NCBI GenBank assembly: GCA_905197045.1
Contig: CAJJXG010000009.1
Coordinates: 1-50,784, forward strand
Direction of reading: 5' to 3'
Source: an uncultured Caryophanales bacterium
Lineage (GTDB): Bacteria; Bacillota_I; Bacilli_A; RFN20; CAG-826
Length of the DNA stretch: 50,784 nucleotides
Part shown: positions 7,183 to 17,057 of the stretch, in pieces
Layout of the letters: each line of letters starts with the position of its first letter
Position numbering within the stretch: the stretch's first letter is position 1
Program-made: the position numbers and the translations under genes
The notes under the pieces: generated by a model
Seen by the model: the letters and a program-made list of their open reading frames with translations, nothing else
What the model was told of the DNA's origin: nothing
The model's database searches: none

Positions 7183-8739
7183 ATGATTAATTTATTTTTA
7201 GAAAAGTTACTTGATTTTTATAATCTCGACTATAAAAGTCTCCAAGAGGAGAACGAGCAAAATTTGGAAGATCTTCCTAAAAAAGAGGTCTTTCATGAAG
7301 GCAAAATAATAGCTTCTTATTTAAAAGAAGCTATTTTGTCTAATAAGAAAATATTGATTTATGGTGATTATGATTGTGATGGCATAATGTCAACTTCAAT
7401 TTTAATGTTAACTTTATCTAGCTCAAATTATAAACCAGGTTATTATATACCATCTCGAGAATTTGATGGTTATGGCTTAACAAAAGAAAATGTTGATCGT
7501 TTTTATAAGTTAGGGTATGAAATTATTATTTGTGTAGATAATGGAATAACTTTAAATGAAGTAATTGATTATGCTAACTCTTTAAAAATGACAATTATCA
7601 TTTTGGATCATCATAAAATAGGTCAATCTTTACCAAAAGCTAAATACATTATGCATCCAGAAATAGATAATTTTGGAGAGTATAATATAAGTGCAGGTGA
7701 AGTCTCTTTTTATTTTTCACTATTTTATTTAAATAAGTTTGATGAATACTTATTTACTTTATGCGCACTTTCTACATTATCAGATTCTATGCCTTTACTT
7801 TCTTATAATAGAGTAATTGTTAAAGAAGCCTTAAAGATTATTAATAAAAATCATTTTGATGCGATATCTTTGCTTTTAAAAGACGCGAGTGGTGATATTA
7901 AAGAAGATGACCTTCAGATGCAAGTTATTCCAAAGATTAATGCGATTTGTCGAATTTTAAACGATAATTCACGCTTTAATATTGTTAAATTTTTTATATC
8001 TAAAGATAAGAATACTTTAACTAAATTAGCTATTTGGATTAATTCAATAAATGATAAAAGAAAAGAATTGGTAAATTCTATTAATACTGATGAACTAGAT
8101 AATAGTAAAAACGCTATTGTCTATATAAATAAGGAAAATGAAGGAATTGGTGGATTAATCGCTAATAAACTTTTAAATAAATTTAATAAGGTTACTTTTG
8201 TTTTATCTAAAAACGAACTAAACAACAATATATATAAAGGAAGTGTCCGCTCTAAAGCTGGATTTAATGTTGTTAAATTTTTAGAAAATAATTCATCTTT
8301 ACTTTTAGCTTATGGTGGACATGAAAACGCAGGTGGCTTTTCTATTGAAAAGGATAAAACTAATGAATTTAAAAATAATATTTTTAAAGCAACTAAAGAT
8401 ATAGTTTTTCAAAACGAAAAAGATTATATCGAAATTGATATTAAGGAATTAAATCTAAACAACTATAAAATTTATGAAATGTTTGCTCCGTTTGGAGAAG
8501 GCCGTATTAAGCCAAAATTTAGAATTAACCATCTTAATGTAAATGAAATTTCTAATTTCATTTATAATAAACATATACTTTATCGTTTGAATCAAGAAGC
8601 AAGTATTTTAATTTTTAATTTTGATCAAGAAATATTAAATGCTTCTTTTATTGATGTTATTGGATATATTAGCTTGAATACGTTTAAAAATGTAAATTCA
8701 GTTCAACTTATCGTAGACGAATTTGAGCTAACTTATTAG
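7183..8739 (+). CDS. recJ: Single-stranded-DNA 5'-3' exonuclease RecJ (short form)
   Basis: This 518-residue DHH-family nuclease acts in recombination and repair on single strands with 5' ends. Motif DYDCDG is at residues 62-67, the DHH triad (LDHHKIG) at 142-144, and the DHHA1 motif GGHENAGG near 377. It is well below the roughly 780 residues of Bacillus RecJ and close to the E. coli length, so the extra C-terminal part is absent. It precedes rel, as in Bacillus, but the apt gene usually between them is missing. The Shine-Dalgarno is weak. Confidence 0.9.
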   Translation: MINLFLEKLLDFYNLDYKSLQEENEQNLEDLPKKEVFHEGKIIASYLKEAILSNKKILIYGDYDCDGIMSTSILMLTLSSSNYKPGYYIPSREFDGYGLTKENVDRFYKLGYEIIICVDNGITLNEVIDYANSLKMTIIILDHHKIGQSLPKAKYIMHPEIDNFGEYNISAGEVSFYFSLFYLNKFDEYLFTLCALSTLSDSMPLLSYNRVIVKEALKIINKNHFDAISLLLKDASGDIKEDDLQMQVIPKINAICRILNDNSRFNIVKFFISKDKNTLTKLAIWINSINDKRKELVNSINTDELDNSKNAIVYINKENEGIGGLIANKLLNKFNKVTFVLSKNELNNNIYKGSVRSKAGFNVVKFLENNSSLLLAYGGHENAGGFSIEKDKTNEFKNNIFKATKDIVFQNEKDYIEIDIKELNLNNYKIYEMFAPFGEGRIKPKFRINHLNVNEISNFIYNKHILYRLNQEASILIFNFDQEILNASFIDVIGYISLNTFKNVNSVQLIVDEFELTY

Positions 8740-8753
8740 GGGAGGTATCTTCA

Positions 8754-11018
8754 ATGGATGAAATTAAAAGAGAAGGAGCCGAAATAGTTAAAGAAGATAG
8801 CGGCAATTCTTCTAAGGTTTTACAAAATGGTGGATATCCAATGCATACCTTTGAGGATGTAAAAGAGATTTATTACGCTTATATCCACGATGAAAATGAT
8901 CGAAAAATGATTGAAGATGCCTATAATTTTGTAAAAGTTAAACATGAGGGCATTTTTCGTAAAAGTGGAGAGCCATATCTTCAACATTTAATCGAAGTTG
9001 CTTATATTGTCGCTTCTTTACAAGGTGGACCAACTACGATTGCCGCAGCATTTTTACATGATGTTGTCGAAGATACGGATACAACAATTGATGATATTAA
9101 AAAGAAGTTTGGCGAAGATTGCGCTCGAATTGTTGATGCTTTAACAAAAATTCAAAGACTTAAATTGTCACATAGAACAGAAGAAGAATTTGCTGCTGAA
9201 GACCATAAAAAGATCTTTTTAGGCATGGCAAAAGATGTTAGAGTCATTATCATAAAACTTGCAGATAGACTCCATAACATGCGTACAATTAAGGCCTTAA
9301 AACCTGAAAGACAACATGCTTTAGCCAAAGAAACACTTGAAGTTTTTGCTCCAATTGCCCACCGTTTAGGTATTTATAGGGTTGAAAGTCAATTGGAAGA
9401 TTTATCACTTGAGATTGAAAAACCAGTTGAGTATCACGCAATCGCTAAAGAACTAGACGAAAAAATTAAAAATAGAACAAGAGCTTTAAATAGCTTAAAA
9501 AAGAAAATTGCTGATATTTTAATCGAGCACGGTATTAAATTTGAAATTGAGTCACGTATAAAGTCAATATATTCAATTTATAAGAAAATGTATCTTAAAG
9601 GCCATACTTTTGACGAAATATATGATTTTTTGGCTATTAGGATAATCACTGAAACCGAACTAAATTGTTATGAAATTTTAGGCTTAATACACGCTAGTTT
9701 TAAACCTATACCTGGTAGATTTAAAGATTATATTGCAATGCCTAAACCAAATATGTATCAATCGCTCCATACATCAATTATTGCGGGCGATGGGAATATA
9801 TTTGAAGTCCAAATTCGAACTAAAGAAATGGATGAAATTGCCGAAACAGGAGTTGCTGCGCACTGGCGCTATAAAGAAGGAACACATTATAGTCCTAAGC
9901 AAGAGCAACATGAAATTGAAGAAAAATTACACTGGTTTAGAGATTTCTTACATCTTAATAGTGAGACTCAAGACAAAAACGCAACTGAGTACATGGAGTC
10001 TTTAAGCAAAGATATATTTGAAGCTAATGTTTATGTTTTTACACCTAAAGGTAAAGTCATCGATTTGCCTAATGGATCTACACCTCTTGATTTGGCTTAT
10101 AAAATTCATACAAAAGTCGGAGATACAGCAGTAGGAGCTCTTGTTAATAACAACTTAGTACCTCTTAATACAGTTTTGAAAACTGGTGATATTGTTGAAA
10201 TTAGAACATCAAAAACTTCTAGTGGTCCAAATGAGAGCTGGCTAAATATTGTTAAGACGGCTAGTGCGAAATCGCATATTAAGAAGTTCTTACAAAAGAA
10301 AAATGCATCCTTCTTAAGAGACGATAAAATAAGACAAGGAAAACAAGTTTGTGAAGACTTTTTCAGAGATAGAGGAATCGACGAAAAAGAAATGATGAAC
10401 TTATTAAATACTGAAAAAGTACTAAAAAACTACCAAGTATCTACTATAGATGATCTTTTTATACTTATTTGCGCGCATAATCCTAACCCAGGCCAGATAG
10501 CGGATTTCTTAGGAATTAAACGAAAAGAAGACGGTCAAAATAAGCTATTTAAAAAAGAAAATTTTGATGATGATAATTGTCCAGTTACAGTTGATGGACA
10601 GACTGGATTTAAAATAACTTTAGGTAATTGCTGCACGCCAATCCCTGGAGATAGTATTGTTGGATACGTTACTAAAGGGAAGGGAATTACGGTTCACAGA
10701 ATCAATTGTCCTAATGTTTCAGGCTTAACAAGTAGACTAATATCGGTTCACTGGAAAGAGGATTTAGGTATCAAATCATATCCTGTAGATATTGTTATAG
10801 AATGTACTGATCGACAAAATCTAGTTGCAGATATTCTAAATATATTTAATTCGAACAAAATTAAATGTACTGAGCTATCGGCTAAATTTCATCCAGATTC
10901 AAGTCAAACAAGTGTCTATGCTCAAATTTATGTAAGTGATGCTAACGTTTTAAATCATGTCGAAGATATTTTAAAGAGCACTAAAGACGTTTATGAAGTT
11001 AAGCGAGTTATACATTAA
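8754..11018 (+). CDS. rel: Bifunctional (p)ppGpp synthetase/hydrolase Rel
   Basis: This 754-residue protein makes and degrades the stringent-response alarmone. In order it has the HD hydrolase domain (YLQHLIEV, then HDVVEDTDTT and RLHNMRT, all intact), the synthetase domain (GRFKDYIAMPKPNMYQSLHT), a TGS domain (VFTPKGKVIDLPNGSTPLDLAY), the CC region (NCCTPIPGD) and a C-terminal ACT domain. Both activities are expected. GGGGAGG at 8740-8746 supports the ATG at 8754. It lies between recJ and hisS as in Bacillus, but dtd is absent. Confidence 0.95.
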   Translation: MDEIKREGAEIVKEDSGNSSKVLQNGGYPMHTFEDVKEIYYAYIHDENDRKMIEDAYNFVKVKHEGIFRKSGEPYLQHLIEVAYIVASLQGGPTTIAAAFLHDVVEDTDTTIDDIKKKFGEDCARIVDALTKIQRLKLSHRTEEEFAAEDHKKIFLGMAKDVRVIIIKLADRLHNMRTIKALKPERQHALAKETLEVFAPIAHRLGIYRVESQLEDLSLEIEKPVEYHAIAKELDEKIKNRTRALNSLKKKIADILIEHGIKFEIESRIKSIYSIYKKMYLKGHTFDEIYDFLAIRIITETELNCYEILGLIHASFKPIPGRFKDYIAMPKPNMYQSLHTSIIAGDGNIFEVQIRTKEMDEIAETGVAAHWRYKEGTHYSPKQEQHEIEEKLHWFRDFLHLNSETQDKNATEYMESLSKDIFEANVYVFTPKGKVIDLPNGSTPLDLAYKIHTKVGDTAVGALVNNNLVPLNTVLKTGDIVEIRTSKTSSGPNESWLNIVKTASAKSHIKKFLQKKNASFLRDDKIRQGKQVCEDFFRDRGIDEKEMMNLLNTEKVLKNYQVSTIDDLFILICAHNPNPGQIADFLGIKRKEDGQNKLFKKENFDDDNCPVTVDGQTGFKITLGNCCTPIPGDSIVGYVTKGKGITVHRINCPNVSGLTSRLISVHWKEDLGIKSYPVDIVIECTDRQNLVADILNIFNSNKIKCTELSAKFHPDSSQTSVYAQIYVSDANVLNHVEDILKSTKDVYEVKRVIH

Positions 11019-11043
11019 TAATCGTCTAACTTGCTAGAAGGAT

Positions 11044-11065
11044 TAATAATTATTTATAATTATTA
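11044..11065 (+). repeat. AT-only inverted repeat between rel and hisS
   Basis: TAATAATTA (11044-11052) and TAATTATTA (11057-11065) form a perfect 9-bp inverted repeat with a 4-nt spacer, 18 nt before the hisS ATG. It lacks a U-tract, so it is not a standard terminator. An operator or weak hairpin is possible. Confidence 0.4.
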
Positions 11066-11082
11066 GGAATACGAGGATTTAT

Positions 11083-12501
11083 ATGTTTAATGTTGTAAAA
11101 GGAACACACGATGTAATAAAAGATGAAGCTACAAAATATTCCTTTATCGAGGAAGCTTTGACTAATGTAGCGATAAACTATGGCTATCAAGAATTTAGAA
11201 CACCAATTATTGAAAATAGCGAGTTATTTACACGTTCTGTTGGTGATAGTAGCGATATTGTTAGAAAAGAAATGTATACTTTCGAGGATAAAGGTGGAAG
11301 AAGCATTACTTTAAGACCAGAAATGACAGCTGGAATAATTAGAAGTATGGTTAATGCTAAGCTTTTTGCTAATCAAGATTATCCTGTAAAAGCATTTTAT
11401 TGTGGGCCAAACTTTAGATATGAAAGACCACAACAAGGCAGATATCGTCAATTTAATCAATTTGGCGTTGAATGCGCAGGTGTAACCACAGTTGAAAGAG
11501 ATGTTGAAACTATTGCTTTAGGCTATACAATGCTTTCATATTTAGGGTTTAAAGATGTCAAACTATTAATTAATAGTTTGGGTGATGAAGAAACTAGAAA
11601 CAATTATAAAAAAGCTTTAACTGAATATTTTGGAGCCCATATTGAAACAATGTGCAGCGATTGTAAGGAACGTTTTAAAATCAATATTTTAAGAATTTTA
11701 GATTGTAAGGTTCCTGAAGATAGAAAAATCATTGAAAATGCTCCTAAAATTGAAGACTACTATTCAAAAGAAGCAAAAGAAAAATTTGAAAAGATAAAAA
11801 GTTATTTAACTGAGTTACAAATTCCGTTTGAAGTTGATAATTCTTTGGTTAGAGGACTTGATTACTATACTGGAGTAGTTTTTGAATTCCACTATACATC
11901 AAAAGAAGGAAATAGTTATGGTGCAATCGGAGCAGGAGGACACTATGGCCATTTAATTGGTGAAGTTGGTGGTCCTGAACTTGAAGGAGTCGGCTTTGCA
12001 TTCGGCATAGAAAGACTTGCCAAAGTTATGGAAGAAGATGACTTATTTCCAACGATTGAAAATGGTGTTGATTTATACTTAATGCCACTTGGTGAAGAAG
12101 CATGCAAATTTTCTGTTTCATTGGCTTATGTGTTAAGAAAAATGTTCTATTCAGTTGAAGTTTGCTATGAAAAGAAGTCAATGGGCGCCTTGTTTAAAAA
12201 GGCTGAAAGAAAAAATGCAAACTTAGCCATTATATTTGGCGAAGAAGAAATGAAAAATAATACATTTAATGTTAAGAATTTGCTTACTAAAGAACAAACA
12301 ACAATTGATGCAGGTCGCTTACTAGATTATTTAGATGATTTCTTCGATCCAAAAGATGAACATGGTGAATGCGGTTGTGGCTGTTGCGGCGGCGATGAAT
12401 GCTGTGATGGAGAATGTGATTGTGACCATGATTTTGACGATGAAGAAGGCGAAAATGAACATTGTTGTCATCACCATCATAAAGAATGTAATAAAGCGTA
12501 A
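11083..12501 (+). CDS. hisS: Histidyl-tRNA synthetase with Cys/His-rich C-terminal tail
   Basis: Residues 1 to about 420 are a complete class II HisRS. Motif 2 is FRYERPQQGRYRQF, the histidine-binding loop is GLDYYTGVVFEF, motif 3 is GFAFGIERL, and the anticodon-binding domain follows. It charges tRNA-His with histidine. From about residue 424 to 472 there is an added tail with 11 Cys, 6 His and many Asp/Glu, including GECGCGCCGG, ECCDGECDCD and HCCHHHHKEC. This is not part of standard HisRS and looks metal-binding. The tail is in frame, and its stop lies 22 nt before aspS. The ATG is preceded by ACGAGG. Confidence 0.95.
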   Translation: MFNVVKGTHDVIKDEATKYSFIEEALTNVAINYGYQEFRTPIIENSELFTRSVGDSSDIVRKEMYTFEDKGGRSITLRPEMTAGIIRSMVNAKLFANQDYPVKAFYCGPNFRYERPQQGRYRQFNQFGVECAGVTTVERDVETIALGYTMLSYLGFKDVKLLINSLGDEETRNNYKKALTEYFGAHIETMCSDCKERFKINILRILDCKVPEDRKIIENAPKIEDYYSKEAKEKFEKIKSYLTELQIPFEVDNSLVRGLDYYTGVVFEFHYTSKEGNSYGAIGAGGHYGHLIGEVGGPELEGVGFAFGIERLAKVMEEDDLFPTIENGVDLYLMPLGEEACKFSVSLAYVLRKMFYSVEVCYEKKSMGALFKKAERKNANLAIIFGEEEMKNNTFNVKNLLTKEQTTIDAGRLLDYLDDFFDPKDEHGECGCGCCGGDECCDGECDCDHDFDDEEGENEHCCHHHHKECNKA

Positions 12502-12523
12502 AAGAGGTAAGAGAGATTAATTT

Positions 12524-14290
12524 ATGGAGAGCGTTGAAGAAAGATTTAATAGAACAGATTATTGCGGAAACTTACGTTTAAAAGACGTTGGAAGAAAAGT
12601 TTCCTTATTAGGATGGGTTTCTAAGAAACGTAATTTAGGAAGCCTTCTTTTTATCGACTTAAGAGATAGAGAAGGTTATGTTCAAATTTGCGTTAAAACA
12701 GATGAAATTGATTTACCTGATATTAGAAACGAATATGTTCTTGAAGTAGAGGGTGAAGTTTCAAAAAAAGATGTTCCAAATAAGAATTTAGCAACTGGTG
12801 AAATTGAAGTTGTTGCTAGTAAAATTAAAGTAATTAATACTGCTTTGCAACCTCCAATTTCAACCCAAGAAGTAACTGATGCAAATGAAGATATTAGACT
12901 TAAATATCGTTATCTCGATTTAAGACGTAATTGTATGCAAAAACGTTTTAAGATTAGAGCTAATATTGTTAAAGCAACACATAGTTATCTTGATTCGCAT
13001 GATTTCATTGAAATAGAAACTCCATACCTTTCTCCATCAACTCCAGAAGGTGCAAGAGATTATTTAGTTCCTAGTAGAGTGCATAAGGGCTGTTTCTATG
13101 CTTTACCTCAATCTCCACAACTTTATAAACAGATGCTGATGGTTTCTGGTTTTGAAAGATATTATCAAATTGCTCGTTGTTTTAGAGATGAAGACTTAAG
13201 AGCTGATAGACAACCTGACTTTACTCAAATCGATGTTGAAACAAGTTTCTTAAATCAAGATCAAATTTTGGAGCTTGGTGAAGGGCTTGTCGCAAAAATA
13301 TTTAAAGACGTTATCGGATACGATGTAAAACTTCCTTTAAGAAGAATGGATTATCTAGAAGCAGTGAATAAATATGGTTCTGATAAGCCAGATACACGTT
13401 TTAGTATGTATTTAGTAGATATTAAGTACATTCTTGGTAAGTCAGAATTTAAATTGTACCAAGACAATAAATACATAAAAGCTATAAAAGTTGATAACTT
13501 TGCAGAACATTTATCAAGAAAGAAACAAGATTCAATAAATTTAGTTGCTCCTAAGTTCAATATGAAGCAATTTGCTTATTTAAAGCTTGTTAATGGCGAA
13601 CTTGAAGGTAGCATTGCTAAATTTATTTCTAAAGAGCTTCAAGAAGAATTAATTAAAGCAATGGATATGAAAGAAAATGATGCTTTAATTATTGCTACTG
13701 GAAATATACTTAGAGACATTAACTTTGGTCTTGGGGCTGTAAGAAGCCAACTTGCAAAAGAATTAGGTTTGATTAAACCAAATACCTATGATTTATTATG
13801 GGTTGTACATTTCCCATTATTTGAAAAAAGCGAAGAAACCGGAGAAATTACACCATGTCATCATCCATTTACACGTCCTTGCGACGAAGATATCGATAAA
13901 TTATTTACAGAACCTTACAACGTTTATAGTTATGCATACGATATTGTTATTAATGGTTATGAAGCTGGTGGTGGCTCTTTAAGAATTTATGATCAAAAAG
14001 TCCAAGAAATGATTTTTAAAGTTCTTGGATTTAGTCAAGAAGATATCAATAGAAAATTTGGTTTCTTTGTTGAATCATTAAAATATGGAACACCTCCACA
14101 TGGCGGTTTCGCACTTGGTTTAGATAGAATGGCAATGATTTTAAGTGGAACGGATAATATTCGTGATGTTATTGCTTTCCCTAAAAATTTAGCTGCGGTT
14201 GATCCTGTTACAAATGCTCCTTATGAAGTTGATAAGGAACAATTAGATAAATTAGGCATTGAAGTTGTTAAGGAGAAAGATAATGGCTAA
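12524..14290 (+). CDS. aspS: Aspartyl-tRNA synthetase, bacterial type
   Basis: This 588-residue class II enzyme has an N-terminal OB-fold anticodon-binding domain, motif 2 with FRDEDLRADRQPDFTQID, the bacterial GAD insertion domain in the middle, and motif 3 GFALGLDRMAMIL near the C-terminus. It charges tRNA-Asp. No Asn-specific feature could be judged from sequence alone. It follows hisS, the usual Firmicute pair. The Shine-Dalgarno is AAGAGGTAAGAGAG before the ATG at 12524. Its last codons contain the ribosome-binding site and start of tkt, an 8-nt overlap. Confidence 0.96.
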   Translation: MESVEERFNRTDYCGNLRLKDVGRKVSLLGWVSKKRNLGSLLFIDLRDREGYVQICVKTDEIDLPDIRNEYVLEVEGEVSKKDVPNKNLATGEIEVVASKIKVINTALQPPISTQEVTDANEDIRLKYRYLDLRRNCMQKRFKIRANIVKATHSYLDSHDFIEIETPYLSPSTPEGARDYLVPSRVHKGCFYALPQSPQLYKQMLMVSGFERYYQIARCFRDEDLRADRQPDFTQIDVETSFLNQDQILELGEGLVAKIFKDVIGYDVKLPLRRMDYLEAVNKYGSDKPDTRFSMYLVDIKYILGKSEFKLYQDNKYIKAIKVDNFAEHLSRKKQDSINLVAPKFNMKQFAYLKLVNGELEGSIAKFISKELQEELIKAMDMKENDALIIATGNILRDINFGLGAVRSQLAKELGLIKPNTYDLLWVVHFPLFEKSEETGEITPCHHPFTRPCDEDIDKLFTEPYNVYSYAYDIVINGYEAGGGSLRIYDQKVQEMIFKVLGFSQEDINRKFGFFVESLKYGTPPHGGFALGLDRMAMILSGTDNIRDVIAFPKNLAAVDPVTNAPYEVDKEQLDKLGIEVVKEKDNG

Positions 14291-16271
14291 AAAGTTAAAT
14301 AATTTCAAAAACGTTGATGAATTATCAATTGCCGCAATTAGAGCAACATGTATTGATGGCATCAATAAAGCGAAAAGCGGTCATCCAGGAATGTGCATTA
14401 GTGCCGCACCAATTGTGTATACACTATTTAAAGACTTTTTAATTGCCAATCCTTATCAATCAAAATGGATCAACAGGGATCGTTTTGTTATGAGTTGTGG
14501 TCATGGCAGTATGCTTTATTACACAATTCTTCACTTAGCTGGATATAACATTAAAATCGATGATTTAAAATCATTTAGACAATTAGACTCGATCACTCCT
14601 GGACATCCAGAATATGGATTAACTGACGGAATTGATGCTGGAAGCGGTCCATTAGGACAAGGAATTGCTCAAGCTGTAGGTATGGCAATGGCTGAAAGTA
14701 AACTTCAATCAATGTATGGTAAGAAAGTTTACGACCACTATACATATTGCTTATGCGGTGATGGTTGTTTAGAAGAAGGTATTTCTCAAGAAGCAATTTC
14801 CTTTGCTGGATTAAACAAGCTTAATAAATTGATTCTTCTTTACGATAAAAATGATGTCACTCTTGATGGACCATTATCACAATCAAGCGATGAAGATGTT
14901 ATCAATCGTTTCTTAGCTTGCCATTGGAACGTTGTTTATTGTAAAAAAGGCAATTCTTATAAAAAAATTAGAAGTGCAATTGCTTTTGCTAAGAAAAACA
15001 AAAATGCACCAACTGTCGTAATCTTTAAAACTATTATTGGCCTTGGGAGTAAAAATCAAGGTACCAGCAAAGTACACGGATCACCTCTTGGAGAAGAAGA
15101 TGGCAATAATACAAAGCTTTCTTATGGATATAACTATCCTCCATTTGAAATTCCAGGAGAAGTTTATGATAACTTTAAAAATACTTTCATTAAACGTGGC
15201 GAAGAAAAATATAGCGAATATCAAAGTGAATTAGCAAAATTCCAAAGACTTAATCCTGCTAAATTCAAAGAAATTATGCTTTTAAGCACAAATAATGTTT
15301 CAAGTTATGTAGAAAATATACCTTTACCTGAAAATATTTTGAAAAAGAATTCAACTCGTAATATCTCTGGTGAAGTTTTAAATCTTTTTTCTAAATTACT
15401 TCCAAATACTTTTGGTGGATCTGCTGATGTTGCAGGAAGCGTAAAAACAGCATTAAAAGGCGAAAAAGATTGGAGCGCAAAAGAAAGAGGCGGTAAGAAT
15501 ATTAATTGGGGCATTAGAGAATTTTTCATGTCAAGTGCTGCCAATGGTATCTTATTGCATGGAGGTTTAAGACCTTACGTTGGTTCATTTATGGTTTTTG
15601 CTGATTATTTTAAAGCAGCAATTAGAATGAGTGCACTTGAAAAATTACCTAATATTTATTTATTGAGTCATGATTCTATTGCAGTCGGAGAAGATGGACC
15701 AACTCATCAACCAATTGAACAACTTGCAATGCTTCGCTCTATTCCAAATTTGAATGTTTTTAGACCAGCAGATGCAAGAGAAGTTTTTGCTTCTTATCAA
15801 TTAGCATTTAGTTCAACAAAAACTCCATCTGCAATTGTTTTATCTAGACAAGATTTGCCTTTACTTGAAAATAGTTCAGTCGAAGGTGCCAAAAAAGGTG
15901 GTTATATTGTTGCAAAAGAAGGGAAGAGAAATCTTAACTTTACTTTAATAGCTTCAGGAAGCGAAGTTAGCCTTGCAATTGATGTTAAAAAGATTTTAGA
16001 AGACAAAGGTTATAGCATTAGAGTTGTTTCGATGCCATCAACTGAATTGTTTGATGCACAATCTAAAGAATATCAATTCCAAGTTTTAGGTGATCGATAC
16101 GATAGAAGAGCCTTTATTGAGATGGCCTCTCCATTTGGCTTACATAAATATGCTAAAAACGTTTTTGGAATTAATGAGTTTGGTTTAAGTGCAAAAGCTG
16201 AAGAAGTTATTAATAGATTTGGCTTTAATGCTTCTAGACTTGCTCTTGAAATAGAAAAACTGATGTTTTAA
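14283..16271 (+). CDS. tkt: Transketolase
   Basis: This 662-residue thiamine-diphosphate enzyme transfers two-carbon units in the non-oxidative pentose phosphate pathway. It has the N-terminal SGHPGMCISAAP motif, the cofactor-binding GDGCLEEGISQEA, and the central HDSIAVGEDGPTHQPIEQLA motif. All three transketolase domains are present. An in-frame ATG at 14259 is rejected because AAGGAGA at 14270-14276 serves the ATG at 14283, giving MAKKLNNFKNVDELS. The deoB and deoC genes elsewhere in the window feed or use the same sugar-phosphate pool. Confidence 0.95.
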   Translation: MAKKLNNFKNVDELSIAAIRATCIDGINKAKSGHPGMCISAAPIVYTLFKDFLIANPYQSKWINRDRFVMSCGHGSMLYYTILHLAGYNIKIDDLKSFRQLDSITPGHPEYGLTDGIDAGSGPLGQGIAQAVGMAMAESKLQSMYGKKVYDHYTYCLCGDGCLEEGISQEAISFAGLNKLNKLILLYDKNDVTLDGPLSQSSDEDVINRFLACHWNVVYCKKGNSYKKIRSAIAFAKKNKNAPTVVIFKTIIGLGSKNQGTSKVHGSPLGEEDGNNTKLSYGYNYPPFEIPGEVYDNFKNTFIKRGEEKYSEYQSELAKFQRLNPAKFKEIMLLSTNNVSSYVENIPLPENILKKNSTRNISGEVLNLFSKLLPNTFGGSADVAGSVKTALKGEKDWSAKERGGKNINWGIREFFMSSAANGILLHGGLRPYVGSFMVFADYFKAAIRMSALEKLPNIYLLSHDSIAVGEDGPTHQPIEQLAMLRSIPNLNVFRPADAREVFASYQLAFSSTKTPSAIVLSRQDLPLLENSSVEGAKKGGYIVAKEGKRNLNFTLIASGSEVSLAIDVKKILEDKGYSIRVVSMPSTELFDAQSKEYQFQVLGDRYDRRAFIEMASPFGLHKYAKNVFGINEFGLSAKAEEVINRFGFNASRLALEIEKLMF

Positions 16272-16285
16272 GGAGGCGTTTGAAT

Positions 16286-16618
16286 ATGACTAAATATGCT
16301 TATATAAATAGTTTTCGCAAATCTACAGTTCGCTTAGGAATTTCAACAAAGGTTTTCCTTTTTATTGCTAACAAAGCAATTAAAAACGTTAATGGAATTT
16401 TACTTAACGATGATGATACAACTGTTTCTGCAAACTTAAGAAATAATGTTGTTGTTTTTAGAGTTAACGCTGCCATCAATAAAGGTGCAGATAAAAACGG
16501 TATCAAAACTGAAATTATCAAAAATATAACAAATTCAATGAATTTTATTTGTGATTCAATGTCTTTTGAAATTTCAGTTAAATTTATTGAAAAGAAAGAA
16601 AAAGACAATGGAAAATGA
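16286..16618 (+). CDS. Asp23/Gls24 family protein (YqhY-like)
   Basis: This 110-residue protein resembles the Asp23/Gls24 (DUF322) family: a single alpha/beta domain with a central VNAAINKG-type stretch. The family is linked to envelope stress in Firmicutes, but biochemical roles are poorly known. The gene directly precedes nusB as yqhY does in Bacillus, which supports the call more than residue identity does. AGGAGG at 16271-16276 fits the ATG at 16286 better than a TTG at 16280. It overlaps nusB by 11 nt and ends in TGA. Confidence 0.75.
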   Translation: MTKYAYINSFRKSTVRLGISTKVFLFIANKAIKNVNGILLNDDDTTVSANLRNNVVVFRVNAAINKGADKNGIKTEIIKNITNSMNFICDSMSFEISVKFIEKKEKDNGK

Positions 16619-17057
16619 AATTACACGTAATAAAGCTCAAGAATTAATTGTTCAACTAATGTATTCCTTTTTGATTTTAGAGGAAACAAAAGTTCCAATT
16701 AATTTTGAAGAGTCGATAGAAGAAGCATGCAACATGCCTTATGCTGATTGTGATCTTTATTTAAAAGAAGTTTTAATCAAATCTTTGAAAAACCAAGAAA
16801 AAATTATTGATTATATTTCTAAATATTTGATTAATTGGAATTTTTCTAGATTAAATACAACAATAAGGGCTATTTTAATTACCTCTGTAACTGAATTTTT
16901 CATCGACGATTTAGATACTGAGAAAGCTGTAATCATTAATAATGCCGTTAAATTTTCAAAGAAATTTGGCGATGGCGGAGAAAAAGATTACAAATTTGTT
17001 AATGCAATATTGGATAAATGCTTAAATGGTAAAGGAAGCAATTTATTACTCGATTAG
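16608..17057 (+). CDS. nusB: Transcription antitermination factor NusB
   Basis: This 149-residue all-helical protein acts with NusE (S10) in rRNA antitermination. It starts MENEITRNKAQELIVQLMYSF, close to the common R-x-x-A-x-x-x-x-Q-x-L-Y pattern, and ends with the conserved DGGEKDYKFVNAILDKC helix, comparable to the usual KFVNGVLD. In-frame codons upstream of 16608 lie inside the previous gene and break the family start. It overlaps both the gene before it (11 nt) and xseA after it (32 nt), so the block is one translationally coupled operon. Confidence 0.9.
   Translation: MENEITRNKAQELIVQLMYSFLILEETKVPINFEESIEEACNMPYADCDLYLKEVLIKSLKNQEKIIDYISKYLINWNFSRLNTTIRAILITSVTEFFIDDLDTEKAVIINNAVKFSKKFGDGGEKDYKFVNAILDKCLNGKGSNLLLD

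Noticed and set aside
11002..11034. Terminator after rel
   Set aside because: AGCGAGTTA/TAACTTGCT can pair, but the stem begins inside rel and no T-run follows.
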